Assembly: GCA_949592205.1 (NCBI GenBank)
Contig: CATIUR010000005.1
Location: 26,243,679-26,307,678, forward strand
From: Helichrysum umbraculigerum
Taxonomy: Eukaryota > Streptophyta > Magnoliopsida > Asterales > Asteraceae
Length of the DNA stretch: 64,000 nt
Direction of reading: 5' to 3'
Within the stretch, counting starts at the first letter, position 1; each line of letters begins with the position of its first letter. Shown piece by piece: positions 1 through 11,499 of the stretch. The position numbers were made by a program, and so were the translations under genes. The notes beneath the pieces were generated by a model, which did no database searches, was not told where the DNA came from, and saw only the letters and a program-made list of their open reading frames with translations.

Positions 1-358
1 CGCCCCACCCTCTCACACACGTCACCATCAGGGGCGCCGGGCCCATCATTTTGTTGACTTTAAGGTTTAAAAATGGAATAAATAAGGTGGGGCGCCATTT
101 TTGGCGCCAGTCAATGGATTAGTTTGTGAAAAGTGTTGGTCAAAGGATTATTTTGTTAAAATAGGTGTGATGATTGGATCATTTTTGTGATTTTCCCGAC
201 AACATGTTTACGGTTCGATAAAAATCCTAATGATTTTTTTTGTTAGTTATTTGAAATTTGAATTAACTACGAAGAGTTTTTAACAATAAATATAAAAACA
301 TTCACTAATAGATATTCATGTCTTTCATAATAATGATATATATATTTATCAATGAAAT

Positions 359-359
359 A

Positions 360-434
<75 letters not shown>
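359..434. repeat. (ATT)n microsatellite
   Basis: This is an uninterrupted ATT/TTA tract of about 25 units. It ends at the TC start of the Helitron candidate, so the Helitron probably inserted at an A-T step in it. Confidence 0.95.
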
Positions 435-1557
435 CTATCTATCTATATACATATATTAAAGCAAAATACCATGATGCAATTTTGACCGTAGATTGGGTTT
501 CATCCATAAGAGTATTCGGAGTGGTGACGGCCTAAACACAGTGTTCTGAGTGAGAATTTTGTGGTGAGGATTTTGTGGAGTGGTAACAGTGTTCTGGACA
601 GTGTTTTCTCAAAGCTTATTTTTGTTTTTATATTAATTCTTTGTGTAGGGCAAAAGGAATAAAGCTGAGAACACCGAGTAATTCAACATCTCATTTTAAA
701 CGTTGAGTGAAGAACACTGACGAGAATTTTGCTGAGAACACTGAGGCGGAGTGGCAGAACACTGTGTTACAGTGTTCTGGATGGAGAATTTTGCCAGAAC
801 ATTGTCTACTCCGTATGCTCTAAAGATCCTACGGCTAAAATTATCTTCTACATTATTTTTCATATTTTAAAAAGTGTACCACAACTATTGAGAATTAGCA
901 CTTTCAATACTTCTTTAAATATTTTGAGTCATTAAGTAACATGACATTTTAACCGGTAATTTATAAACCCTTTTAATATTTGAAATATTTATCAATATTG
1001 ATTAATAACATGACCTTTTTTATATCAAAAATATGACAATAAAAACTGGCGTCTATATTGCCGTACAACCTTATATATGATAAATACATTAAAGCTACAA
1101 CTAAAATATTTTATGTTCGTAACTAATAATCCTATAATTAATACTTAATGTAAATTGAGGTAAACAATACACAAACATATGTCAAACCTTATTAACAGTT
1201 TTCTATTTTATAATTTATGTGATTCATGAGTTTTACTTTTTACAAATTGTGTCTAAGTCATTGTTGAGAAACAAATTCGGTTTTAATATAAAAATGATTT
1301 ATTATCCTACAATTGGTTATTCAAATTTTTAAGTCAAAGACCATGTCTATTATTTCTTGGGCCCTTATTTCTTTATTTTATTTTATAGGTATAAATTTTT
1401 CTCTAAATATGTTAGATAGTGAACAACGAGAAGATCTAACCTTCCACAACAAATATGTTACATCGATTAATGTATTTCTTTTGATTCTTTTAAATTTAGC
1501 TATTGAGTTTTAAAATTCAAATGTATTAGTCTGCGTTGTCGCGGGTCATTAAACTAG
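434..1557 (+). mobile_element. Candidate non-autonomous Helitron
   Basis: The block begins TCTATCTATC directly after an A. It ends with a short GC-rich hairpin (CTGCG TTGT CGCGG, about 1531-1546), then a few bases and CTAG, directly before a T. The family rule is 5'-TC, 3'-hairpin-CTRR, insertion between A and T and no target duplication, and all of these fit. It has no Rep/helicase ORF, so it would be non-autonomous. It carries a Harbinger-type MITE at 510-820. The 5' end is less certain than the 3' end because TC is a weak signal. Confidence 0.5.
510..820. mobile_element. PIF/Harbinger (Tourist-like) MITE, copy 1
   Basis: The ends are inverted: GAGTATTCGGAGT on the left, and GAGCATACGGAGT on the right read as reverse complement. 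The element is flanked by the 3-bp duplication TAA (507-509 and 821-823), the PIF/Harbinger TWA target. The interior repeats the phrase ACAGTGTTCTG and has no transposase. It sits inside the Helitron candidate. Related copies lie at 13061-13379 and 18554-37784. Confidence 0.75.
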
Positions 1558-1901
1558 TTATTATTTAAAACAAAGGTTTCAACAATAAATAGTATTTTTT
1601 TGGTTTTAATATTCATTTATAAATAAATGTCACTATGTTAATTTTATTGGGAAAAAAGGCGATGCATCATTGAAACTACCTAGGAAGGATGCAAAAACAA
1701 AATAATAAATGTTGACTTAATATTTATTGAAAAATATTTATTCACCAATCAAAAATTTATCATTAACAAATATTAACTCCAAAATTTTCTATAATAGTTC
1801 AATGATAAATATTATTAATAACTCTTAACACGAGTGACTTAAAGGTAAGGTTAATGAAGCTATCGCTCTATTCACAATTATTAAAGCACCTTAAATATAT
1901 A

Positions 1902-1934
<33 letters not shown>

Positions 1935-2870
1935 GTTATTATAGTATAAAAATTTCTTTAAATTATTTTATTTGGTTGAGCATGTATTTTTCAACGTTTA
2001 TGCAAAATTGATTATTTTATATACTTGTAGATAAAGGTATTTCCAATTTTGAAGGTAGGTTTAACCAATTTAAAGTTTATGAAACTCTTTTGATTTTCCA
2101 TCTAGTGTAACAGAATTAAAATCTCTCGATGACAAAAACCTAAAAAATGGTTGTCTTAACCTATAAATTTTTTTTAGGCAATGATATTTTCATAATTAAT
2201 AATTTTAAATGCTTGTATTGTTTGTAGGGATATTTCAATCATTCCCATCACTATTGCTTCATCTACAAGAAATTTTTCAAAGCATAAAATGTACAAAAAT
2301 TATTTAAGATCGACATGCGTCCATATCACAAGAAAGGATAAATGAGTATGATACTCTGTCAATCAAAAGAGAGTTTGTAAATCAAAATCATTTTAGTAAG
2401 ATAATTAAAAATTAATTTCACATATAAAAATGGAGCAAAATTTATTTTTTGTAGAATAAATTTAAATTTAAATAGAGTAAATAGTACTGTAATAATGTGC
2501 TGTAAAAAGACTTCCTTTTGAAGGTTTGCTTTAGGCCTCAAATGAGCTCGAATAACTCCGCCTCTAGATTAACATTAATTTGTTTTAAATTTTAATAGGT
2601 GTTGATAATAATATTCATCAATTCAGTAAACTTTCACGTACGTTTCCCTTTGAAACATTATTTACTCTAAACTCGCCTTCATACAAATATAATTTTACAT
2701 GTGCGGAAATATCCATGTATGGTTAAAATAGTACTTTTGCCCAAACAAAATAGAACTTGGTATAAAAATAATAATTGTAATTTAATGGTTCGGTACAATA
2801 ATTGTGCCAAAACATGAATAAAGTAAGTTTTGTTCAAGTTTTTTAATCTTTATTTAAAAAATAAGGTTAA
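1558..2870. other. AT-rich spacer without a recognised gene
   Basis: The sequence is AT-rich and has a compound (GT)n(AT)n microsatellite near 1900-1932. The short ORFs show no recognisable protein. I see no splice-site pattern or repeat with defined ends. Confidence 0.6.
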
Positions 2871-2876
2871 GGGTTC

Positions 2877-3145
2877 AGCGCCAGCCAACTCTCAATCTCA
2901 ATCATTGATTTATCGATCAACGGTACATATTCACTGCATTTTAAACGTAAATTAAGATGTAAGTGAATCTGACGTAAAAATACAATGAATGAACCGTTGA
3001 TCGAAGAAATCAATGACTGCATTTTAAACGTAAATTAAAATGCAGTGAATCTGACGTAAACTACACCGAATTTTATATGCAATAAATCTGAATGGTTGAT
3101 TAAATCAACAGCTGAGATAAATTTTGGTCCTAGCCCCTCAAATAG
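2877..3145. repeat. Foldback-like repeat with internal direct repeats
   Basis: The motif TGCATTTTAAACGTAAATTA occurs at about 2936 and 3020. Partly complementary blocks (ATTGATTTATCGATCAACGG against ATGGTTGATTAAATCAAC) flank it. This looks like a decayed MITE, but no target duplication could be set. Confidence 0.35.
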
Positions 3146-3240
3146 GGGTATTTTATTATTTTTTCCAACAACAGATTAAGGGACGCGTCACAAATCATCG
3201 TTCAAAGATAACCTCTTAATCAGTTAAGTAGTAGAGAACA

Positions 3241-3325
3241 ATATTATAAATAAAATATATTCAAGATACCGCTAGGCTGCAATTTGTAACCCAGCGTTAT
3301 CTTGAATATATTTTATTTATAATAT
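3241..3325. repeat. Near-perfect 33-bp hairpin
   Basis: The arms 3241-3273 and 3293-3325 are reverse complements with one mismatch and a 19-nt loop. The stem is AT-rich except for its GC-containing tip. It could be a tiny foldback element or a small-RNA precursor; the sequence alone does not decide. Confidence 0.75.
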
Positions 3326-3597
3326 ATGTAGCCTGCAAATATATATTTTAATAAATAACTGGGTCTGATAGCTGTTGGTATATTTTTCTGTAAACAATTG
3401 TATGGCCCATAGCCCAGCATAAAAAAGGAACAAATAAAAATAAAAATAGAAACAAACAAGTATATGTGTGATGCACGTGATGGCCTAATCTATTACTAAT
3501 ATATAATACATTTTGATATTTTTTTTTTAAGATAGAAATTACCTTTTTACCCTCAACATTACTATTGAAATTTAAAATATCTACATGAAATTACTAA

Positions 3598-5531
3598 TGT
3601 AACATCCGTAAATCGGGCCTAATTGTTTTATATTATTTCCTGATTTTAAAATAATATTTAATGAGTTTGGAAATAATATTGTTTGAAATAATTGAAAATA
3701 ACTAGGAAATAAGCTTCAGGACTTATTGTGGTTAGTAAAATATTAAGTGATTTAAATTAATAAAGTTGACGGAACAATAAAATGTTTGGACTCGCAAATG
3801 GTTTTCGGGTTCCAGACATTAAGTTGGGAAGGGGTATTAAATTATATCCGTAAAATTGAAGGTCAGTTTGGGAGCCGACCTCCTTTCTTTTTAATTAGCT
3901 TTCTTCTTTCATTTTGAAACAAAAACCATAAAATTGGAGAAATCAAAATAACACCTTGAACCAAATTGATGTAGTGTCTCTGATTCGAAGCTATCATCAT
4001 CAAGTTATCATCAATATCATCATATTGTTTATAATCTAATGGTAAGTGATCTTAGAATTTGATTTGTTCAAATTAGGTTCATGAATGATTTGTGAGAATT
4101 GGATGTTAAAAACATGTTATAACCATTACATGATGATTATACGAAGCTGTTAGTAGTATAAAAAACTATTAGAACAGAGTTTTGTGACTTGGATGAGGGA
4201 TTTTCGAGCTAGGGTTTTGATCAGGTTGCAGGTCTGGGAACGAAGAGGATAGCGACGCGATCATGTAGATTTCGCGACGCGAAATAGAGATAATCGCACG
4301 CGATTTTGAGTTTATAACGCGACGCGATTAAGTAAGGATGGCGACACGATTTGACCCCCATCGCGACGCGATTTAGTGTTTAACCAAACCAATTTCGTTT
4401 ACTGCATATATTGTGACTGTTTGTTGTTATTAAGTTCCAATAAGGACTTACTACTTATATTATAGTCTGATGAGTATGATGAGTGATTAGAATAGTTGTT
4501 TAATGATTTATCTTTAACATGGTGACTCAAGTGTTACATTGTTTTTTATAATACGATGCTTATATTGTTTGATGTATATATATTTTGAGTTGAGTTGTAA
4601 TGACATAAGTGTCGGTTACCTATTGATAACATATTCATCATGAGTGATGTGGCATGTTGATATATTGAGATATGGTGATATGTTATATGATTATAACACA
4701 AGTTCATTGTTGATTGATGAGTTACTGACTTGTATATTTTGTTGTGATTCTCAGATGTGGAGAAGACTCAGTGACATTAGACTACTGAGTAGTGGATGAC
4801 TGAGGTATTTGGTGAGTGGACTCGTACTCTCAGTGTGATTTTGTTATAACATAATTGGTTACAACGGGTGAACATAGTGATATAGTGATTGTGATTGTGA
4901 TTTGTTGAATTGTGAAATACACGTATAATAAGTGATGTGTTGCCTTTGAGCATTCTGTGATTCGGAGGTCAACTTGACTGATTAGTTGGACTGGGTTGCT
5001 ACAGGTTAGTCAATGTGAGATTTGTGATCATGTGTTGAGAATGGAACACATATTGACTAAAGGTAGCAAACAGTTATCGGTAAAGCCACTGTATTGGCCT
5101 GCAGTTGGTTGTAAGTGTCGCTTGGTGCACCTCCCGGGTCTGAGCGGTGTCACAAGGACCACCGATCCTCTTTGTGATGTTGTGTCAGTGTCTATGTGAT
5201 CTTTGTGATAATCAGTATTGTTATGCTAAGTTGTACTGATAGTGACATGTTGACTCACTTAGCTTTGTGCTAATCCCACTATTTATCCTTTACAGGTCTT
5301 GAGATGATTTGGGCTGGACAAGGAATGGACTGAAGAATGTTTGACTACCAAGTGTTACTCTGATATCTGATTAAATAAATTAGTGTTGTTCTTGTTTTCA
5401 TATAACACCCAGATTGATTAACTATGTTTTAAATTAGTTGAACTTTTATGTTTTGATTGATTAAAGTCTTAATTTGGACAGACGCTTCCGATATATTGTA
5501 TTTAAATAACTATAATAGGAGGGGTGCTATA
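3598..5531 (+). mobile_element. Solo LTR of a Ty3/gypsy-type element
   Basis: The block starts TGTAACATCC and ends GGGGTGCTATA. It is flanked by an exact 5-bp duplication ACTAA (3593-3597 and 5532-5536). No primer-binding site or internal region follows, so this is a solo LTR left by LTR-LTR recombination. It shares with the LARD LTR a U3 block around AATGTTTGGACTCGCAAATG (near 3781) and with all three families the phrase CTTAGCTTTGTGCTAATCC (near 5259). Two predicted leader introns are 4042-4754 (GTAAGT...TCTCAG) and 4812-5295 (GTGAGT...TTACAG). Intron 1 holds a cluster of GCGACGCGAT motifs at 4252-4375. Confidence 0.88.
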
Positions 5532-5779
5532 ACTAATATACCCCTAAATACATTAAATGTAATTAATACTATAATTATTAAAAATTAAAGTAACTAGCAT
5601 ATGACATTAAATACTAATTAATTAATTCTTTTATATGTCTACTATTAAAATATTAAGCAATTTATGTATTTTTTAAGGGAAATTACTACTTACCCTCGAA
5701 GTTTATACGAGTATTTGAAAAACCTATTTGAAATTACTAATATATCCTTACATATACCAAAGTCTTATTTTTACTAAAA

Positions 5780-6060
5780 CACGACATAACTTTTAAACCG
5801 TAAGGAGATAATACGCGACGTGTCAATTATGTTGGAAAGGTAAAAACGAGACGAATATGATAGCAAACCGCCGAAGACGGTTTGTCCATTGTTTGGAGTC
5901 GAATTCGGCCATTAAAGCCTTCAAAATCAACTTTCCCTAAATTTTACACGTTTTTTAGTGTTTTAAAGCGGTTTATCCATTGTTTGGAGTCTAATTCGGC
6001 CATTAAAGCCTTCAAAATCTACTTTCCCTAAATTTTACACGTTTTTTTAGTGTTTTAAAA
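5780..6060 (+). repeat. Helitron-related block with a tandem 91-bp duplication
   Basis: A unit of about 91 bp occurs twice in tandem (5878-5968 and 5969-6060) with a few substitutions. The sequence just left of it (5800-5890, containing AACCGTAAGGAG) matches the reverse complement of 38640-38760. The two are therefore copies of one dispersed family, probably the Helitron whose 3' end is at 38086. Confidence 0.7.
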
Positions 6061-6490
6061 AGTTAGAAACGAACTATTTGATGTCCTTTTGTATCATATT
6101 ATAAATTTACTGGTTTACTTACATTTCATATTTTGTTTTGATATCATCAATTTCTATATTCTAGAGTTCCAAATTTTTAATCAAATTTTAGAATTACAAT
6201 TTCATGAACATAATGTTTTGTATTAAAATACTACATAAAGATAAAAAATAACAGCCAACGACTCCGCACCTCTCAACATGACACTTGGCTATTAGAGACT
6301 CGCAACCCGACTATCAAGTTCACAACGACATTTTATGTACATATATATTGTTACGCATTTTTTAACAGTTTTTAAAAAGGGTAAAAATGTTATTTTGTTC
6401 CTTTTAAAAACAACATATCTTAGTGTATCGTCATATAAATTCTAATTTTGATTTAATACTTTATATCGAATACATGTGAAGCTAATAGTT

Positions 6491-9400
6491 GTTTTTTTTT
6501 TTTTTTTTTGAACGGCAGAATATGAATATATCATAAAACGATCAAACTAGCAAGGAGCTAGAGATCAAAGAGTACAAAACATCTAGAAATACAACGAACA
6601 ACAAAATCTAGATTCTAACCTAGACTTTAACTGCAAAGATTGCAAAAGGAGTGAAAAAACTCATGCCAATTACAGATACACCAAGACATGAGAAAAACCC
6701 CCACCATCGAAGGCCGAGCCACCGGTTTTCACTTCGAGGTGTTTTTGATGCAATCTCATACAAGTCCAGGAGAAAGATAACCATGAAATATACACCAAAA
6801 GCTTGCAGATAGAAAACAGCTCCAATACCTCTCTGAAACGACACCATACAGGTTAAAAACATAAGAGAGGATTCTTAAGCCACTCTTCTCACCGAATGCT
6901 TGAGCATTTGCCCCTGTTACTGAACCACAAGAACGAGGAATTAACAATAGCGTCAACGAGGACCAGATCACGCTTCTTAGTAGAGTTGAAAATCGCATCA
7001 TTTCTAAATCGCCACAGTTCCCACCATAAGGTAAATATGATAACCTTGATAACTTCCTTAGCTTTAGAGTTCCGATTCATTGAATCCACATAATCAATAA
7101 TCTCATTACAATCAAGAGTGTAAGGAACATGAATATCCATCCATTTTAAAATGGAATTCCAACATTTTTTTGCAACAATGCATTCGGCCATAATATGATG
7201 TAAAGTTTCGATACCATCACCACAAATAGGACAGATTAAAGAGTTCGTATGAATCCCTCTAAACCACAAATTAATTCGAGTCGGCAATCGATCTTTCATT
7301 ACCCTCCAAACATGGAAATTAACCTTTCGAGGAACTTTTTTATTCCATCGCGTAGCAAGAAAATGTCTAGGCAACATAATGTTATCAAGATATTTTCGAA
7401 CTCCTTTAACTGAGAACTCTTTAACAAGGTTGCATTCCCAAACCCACTTATCTTCAGAGTTGGCGATCGTCACATCTTTAATATCATTTATAATATTTTG
7501 CAATTGTGTCTCTTCAACACCTCCTCGAATATTTCTGCGCCATTCCCAAGAAAACTCGACTCCATTCCATCTGTCCCCAACCTTAGCATTTTTACAAGAC
7601 TCCAAAGAAAACAGTCGAGGGTATTTTACCGCCAACGGGGTCTCATTAAACCACGTATCAAGCCAGAAAGACGTAGACCTACCATCACCTATCTTTCTTT
7701 TAATCACAGACATAGGGATTTTCCCTTCAACATGAAGATTTTGGACCAAATTCATAATAGATTTCCACGGACCAGATTTTGGAATTCTCCTATCACTCGG
7801 AGTGAAGGAACAAGATGGTCTATGAATTTGTTTAATGATTCGAACCCACAATGAATCAGGGAACATATGGTACCTCCATCTCCATTTGTATAGAAGGGCT
7901 ATATTGAACGCATATAGACTACCAAAACCGAGGCCGCCATTTTCTTTGCTAGCCAAAACCAAATCCCATTTAACCCAATGCATTTTTTTATCATTCAACT
8001 CAGCTCCCCAAAAGAATTTAGACCGCGTAGCTTCCAGTAATTTACAGACTTTGACCGGCATAGAGAATATAGAAAGATAATATGTTGGAAGCGCACCTAA
8101 AACAGAGGAAATAAGAACGGACCTTCCACCAATTGATAACAGCTTAGTTTTCCATTTCGATAATCTTTTTGAAAACTTGTCAATCACCGGTTGCCACGAA
8201 GAAAAACGATTCATGTTGGCGCCAATAGGGATTCCAAGGTACACAAACGGAACCTTATCCCCTTTACACCCCGCCATTTCAGCAAACTGCTCCACTTCCC
8301 TGTCATCAACACCTAATCCAAAAAGTTTGGACTTAGTGACACTAATCTGTAAACCTGAAGCCAGATAAAAACACCTGAAAATATCTAAAACATTAGTGAA
8401 ATTATTCAGATTCCACTCTCCAATAACAATCACATCGTCAGCATAAATAAGATGAGATAAAGAAATTTCCCCTATATCAAGACCTTTAAACCTGTTTGCA
8501 TCCTTGGCTTCTTCCATAGCAACATGGAATCCTTCCATGGCCAAAATGAACAAAAAAGGAGCTAAAGGGTCTCCTTGTCTCAATCCACGACCAACCTGAA
8601 ACTCAGGAGTTGGGCTACCATTAACAAGAATAGATGAACGAGTAGATTCGAGACAAGCCTTAATCCACTTTAAGCTTTTGTGACCGAATCCCATGAACCG
8701 AAGAATAGTTAATAAGTAATCCCAACTCAAAGTATCATAAGCTTTTTTAATATCTATCTTGAATAGCATCGCTTTTTTCTTCTTCTTTTTGAATTCATGG
8801 ATAATCTCATTGAGAATCATAGGGCCATCCAAAATTTGTCTATCTTTAACAAAAGCTGATTGCACAGAATCCACTAAACAATCTATAACTGATGCAATAC
8901 GGGTAGCCAAGATTTTCGAAATGACCTTATAGAAAAACCCAATTAAACTGATAGGACGAAAATCATTAACAACCAATGGAGACTCTGTTTTCGGGATCAA
9001 AGTAATAAACGATGCGTTACAACCAATGGGCAATTGACCAGAAGAAAAGAATTATCTGATAGCCGCAACCAAATCCTCTTGCAAGAAGCTCCAGTATCGC
9101 TTAATAAAACCAAAAGTAAAACCATCCGGACCAGGACTTTTGTCACTACCACAGTTCCACACCGCATCTTTAATCTCTTTCAAATCAATATCTCCTTCCA
9201 CCGTATCAAGCTGAGTCGAATTCAACGATTTGAAATGGATACTTCTATCAGTATACTGGATTGAATTGACTTTATCAAACTTTTTTGAGAAATGTCTGTA
9301 AAAGACCTCTTTAACCTCTAACGGGTCTTCCAACCAAATACCATCATTTTTAATACCCTTTACCGAAAGAAGCTTCCTTTTTTTGTCAATGATGCCATGA

Positions 9401-9692
9401 AAGAATTTCGTGTTCTCATCCGCATCAACACACCATTTGATCCTTGCTTTTTGAATGTTATCCTCCTTTTGTCTAGCCTCAATCATATGAATTTTTTTGA
9501 TAATATTATTTCTTTCTCCTCCTGCATTACTAGGAGCATTACCATTATCAATCAAATGATCCAACTGAATTAAGTCCTTTTTAAGATTATTAATTTCCTC
9601 CTGAGACGATTGCCTACCATTCAGCCATCTTTTAATTTCCACCTTTAAACCCTTCATTTTATTTTTGAAATTAACGATGGCCGAAGAAGGAT
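6491..9692 (-). mobile_element. 5'-truncated LINE (non-LTR retrotransposon)
   Basis: On the minus strand the region reads as the end of ORF2 (reverse transcriptase plus C-terminal zinc-binding region), then a 3' UTR, then a poly(A) tail seen as a T run at about 6491-6509. Coding similarity stops abruptly near 9692 beside a T run. The apurinic endonuclease domain and ORF1 are missing, as expected for 5' truncation during target-primed reverse transcription. I could not find a convincing target duplication. Confidence 0.88.
6889..9692 (-). pseudogene. LINE ORF2 fragment: reverse transcriptase and zf-RVT
   Basis: Read from 9692 downward, the frame holds the N-terminal linker typical of plant LINE ORF2 (IKWCVDADENTKFFHG), then the reverse transcriptase with LIPK, FRPISL, DIKKAYDTLSW, GLRQGDPLAPFLF and the catalytic YADD box (about 8440). 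Near 7150-7330 is the C-terminal zf-RVT region (FHVWRVMKDRLPTRINLW, CPICG, then H and C ligands). One in-frame TAA at 9054-9052 interrupts it; no frameshift is needed to read through. The protein lacks the endonuclease and cannot be autonomous. The frame is otherwise open for over 900 codons, so the copy is fairly young. Confidence 0.88.
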
Positions 9693-9707
9693 CTTTTTTT
9701 TATATAG

Positions 9708-9796
9708 GATTCAGTATTTTTATTACTATGATTCAACTTTTAATTACTTGAATTATAATAATAAAAAATGAATCATAGTAATAAAAATACTGAATC
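9708..9796. repeat. Perfect 28-bp-arm hairpin next to the LINE 5' end
   Basis: The arms 9708-9735 and 9769-9796 are exact reverse complements with a 33-nt AT-rich loop. The hairpin starts about 16 bp beyond the LINE truncation point. No target duplication was identified. Confidence 0.8.
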
Positions 9797-10614
9797 ATAT
9801 TGCTTCTCCCTCTTCTCCACCTAATTTTTCTTCTTTTTTGATCCCGTTACTATATATATATATATATATATATTACTCGTAGCTTTCAAAGTATCGGGTC
9901 AACAACGATGGCTATCTCCGTCACACAAAATATATAAAACGGGTCATGGGTGGGCCAATGACGCTGCCTTCGAACAAAATTCTTGAAATTTTAATTTAGG
10001 GTTTTTGATTAATGTATCAAATTTTACGTATGTTACTATTAAATGTATTTAAGATTCGAAAAACATCTATAGTACGCATTTTGGTTGTTTTTGATACGTG
10101 AAAAGTTTTTTTTTTTAGGTTCTATACATAAAATAATTAATAAGTTAAATGTATACGATATACGTTTTTAGAACTTCGAAACATACCATAAATTGTTTCA
10201 AAGTTTACAACATATAATAAGTCTAAGGTTACTATTCGGCGAGGTTGTAAGTTGTAACTGAACAATACATGAGTTTCGTAATAAAAACTAAAATTAAAAT
10301 GGTTATACATAGATGTCGGCCATACTCATCATCATACAAATATAAGTCGCTCCTTTAAAGATAAGTCAACTATTAATAGTGAGAGTAAGTATCCAGTATC
10401 CACAACTAGCTTAGCTACCAGACTACTCTTATCACTCGTTATTATTTACAAAATCTATATGGATCATATTCAATATTTTTATTTTCTAAGAATTTACAAA
10501 GAAACATCAAAGATAGACAAAAACGCAGATTCTGAGATTCAAAGTTTCCTTATAATCTTCATCAATTCCTCTTGGGTATGTTTTACATGAATATTATGCA
10601 TCTTAAATTATATA
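9797..10614. other. AT-rich spacer
   Basis: A (TA)n tract lies at about 9850-9873. The rest is AT-rich with no credible ORF or element ends. Confidence 0.5.
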
Positions 10615-10624
10615 TAGGAAATAT

Positions 10625-11489
10625 GCGTAGGGTTCAAATGAGAACAGGAATTTGTGTGAGAATGAGGGAACCAATGATATCAAGCCATGTGTACAAAGAG
10701 AATGTTCCACATGTACAAAACCCATTTACCCCCAACATCAATTATCTCACAAACGACAAATCGAAAAATTATGAAAATTGCACCATTAAATTCGTCTTTT
10801 TCTCCTCTTCGATTTGCCGTCCCTCAAGACATACTTTCGAAAAGTTTTTTTTTTTTTTCTTTTTTTGGTGGGTTTCACATTTACTAACACATGTGTTAAA
10901 GTGTTGCGTTTAGGGTTTAGGGTTTGGGGTTTAGGGGTTAGGGTTTAGGGTTTAGGGTTTGAGGTTTGGGGTTTCTTCCCGAAACCCCAAACCTCAAACC
11001 CTAAACCCTAAACCCTAACCCCTAAACCCCAAACCCTAAACCCTAAACGCTTTACAAAACGCTAAACCCTAAATCTTTCTAAACCCTAAACCTTGAACCC
11101 CTTCTAAACCCTAAACCCTTATAAACCCTAAACCATAAACCCTACTAAACCCTAAACCTAACCCTAAACCCTAACCTTAACCACAAATTAAATGTGCAAC
11201 AAATCACTAACACATGTGTTACTAATTTGTAAAACCCACCAAAAAATGGAAAAAAAAAAGTTGTCAAAAGTATGCCTTGAGGGACGGCAAATCGAAGAGG
11301 AGAAAACGCTGAATTTTATGGTGCAATTTTCATGATTTTTCGACTTACCGTTTGTGAGATATTTAATTTTTAAAAATGTGGAGGAGAGAGAATAAAGTGT
11401 GGAGGAGAGAGAATAAAGTGACACATGGCAGAAATCTGTTAGTTCCCTCATTCTCACTCAAAATTGGTGTACTCATTTGAACCTTACTC
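10625..11489. mobile_element. Mutator-type foldback MITE with telomere-like core (copy A)
   Basis: The termini are inverted: GCGTAGGGTTCAAATGAG at the left, and GAGTAAGGTTCAAATGAG at the right read as reverse complement. They are flanked by a 10-bp duplication TAGGAAATAT (10615-10624 and 11490-11499). Long arms of about 280-300 bp carry the shared block TTCGATTTGCCGTCCCTCAA. The core is TTTAGGG-like repeats. There is no transposase. The 9-11 bp duplication and long TIRs fit the Mutator superfamily. Copy B is at 46376-47134 and a diverged copy C is at 17545-18501. Confidence 0.8.
10906..11050. repeat. Perfect 70-bp palindrome of telomere-like repeats
   Basis: The arm 10906-10975 consists of TTTAGGG and variants (TTTGGGG, TTAGGGG, TTTGAGG). 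The arm 10981-11050 is its exact reverse complement, with a 5-nt loop TTCCC. Degenerate CCCTAAA repeats continue to about 11180. Confidence 0.92.
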
Positions 11490-11499
11490 TAGGAAATAT

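Noticed and set aside
7379..8368. Plus-strand ORFs over the LINE
   Set aside because: These are shadows of the minus-strand reverse transcriptase frame.
10906..11180. True telomere or chromosome end
   Set aside because: The repeats are degenerate, inverted, bounded by TIRs with a target duplication, and sit within normal sequence.
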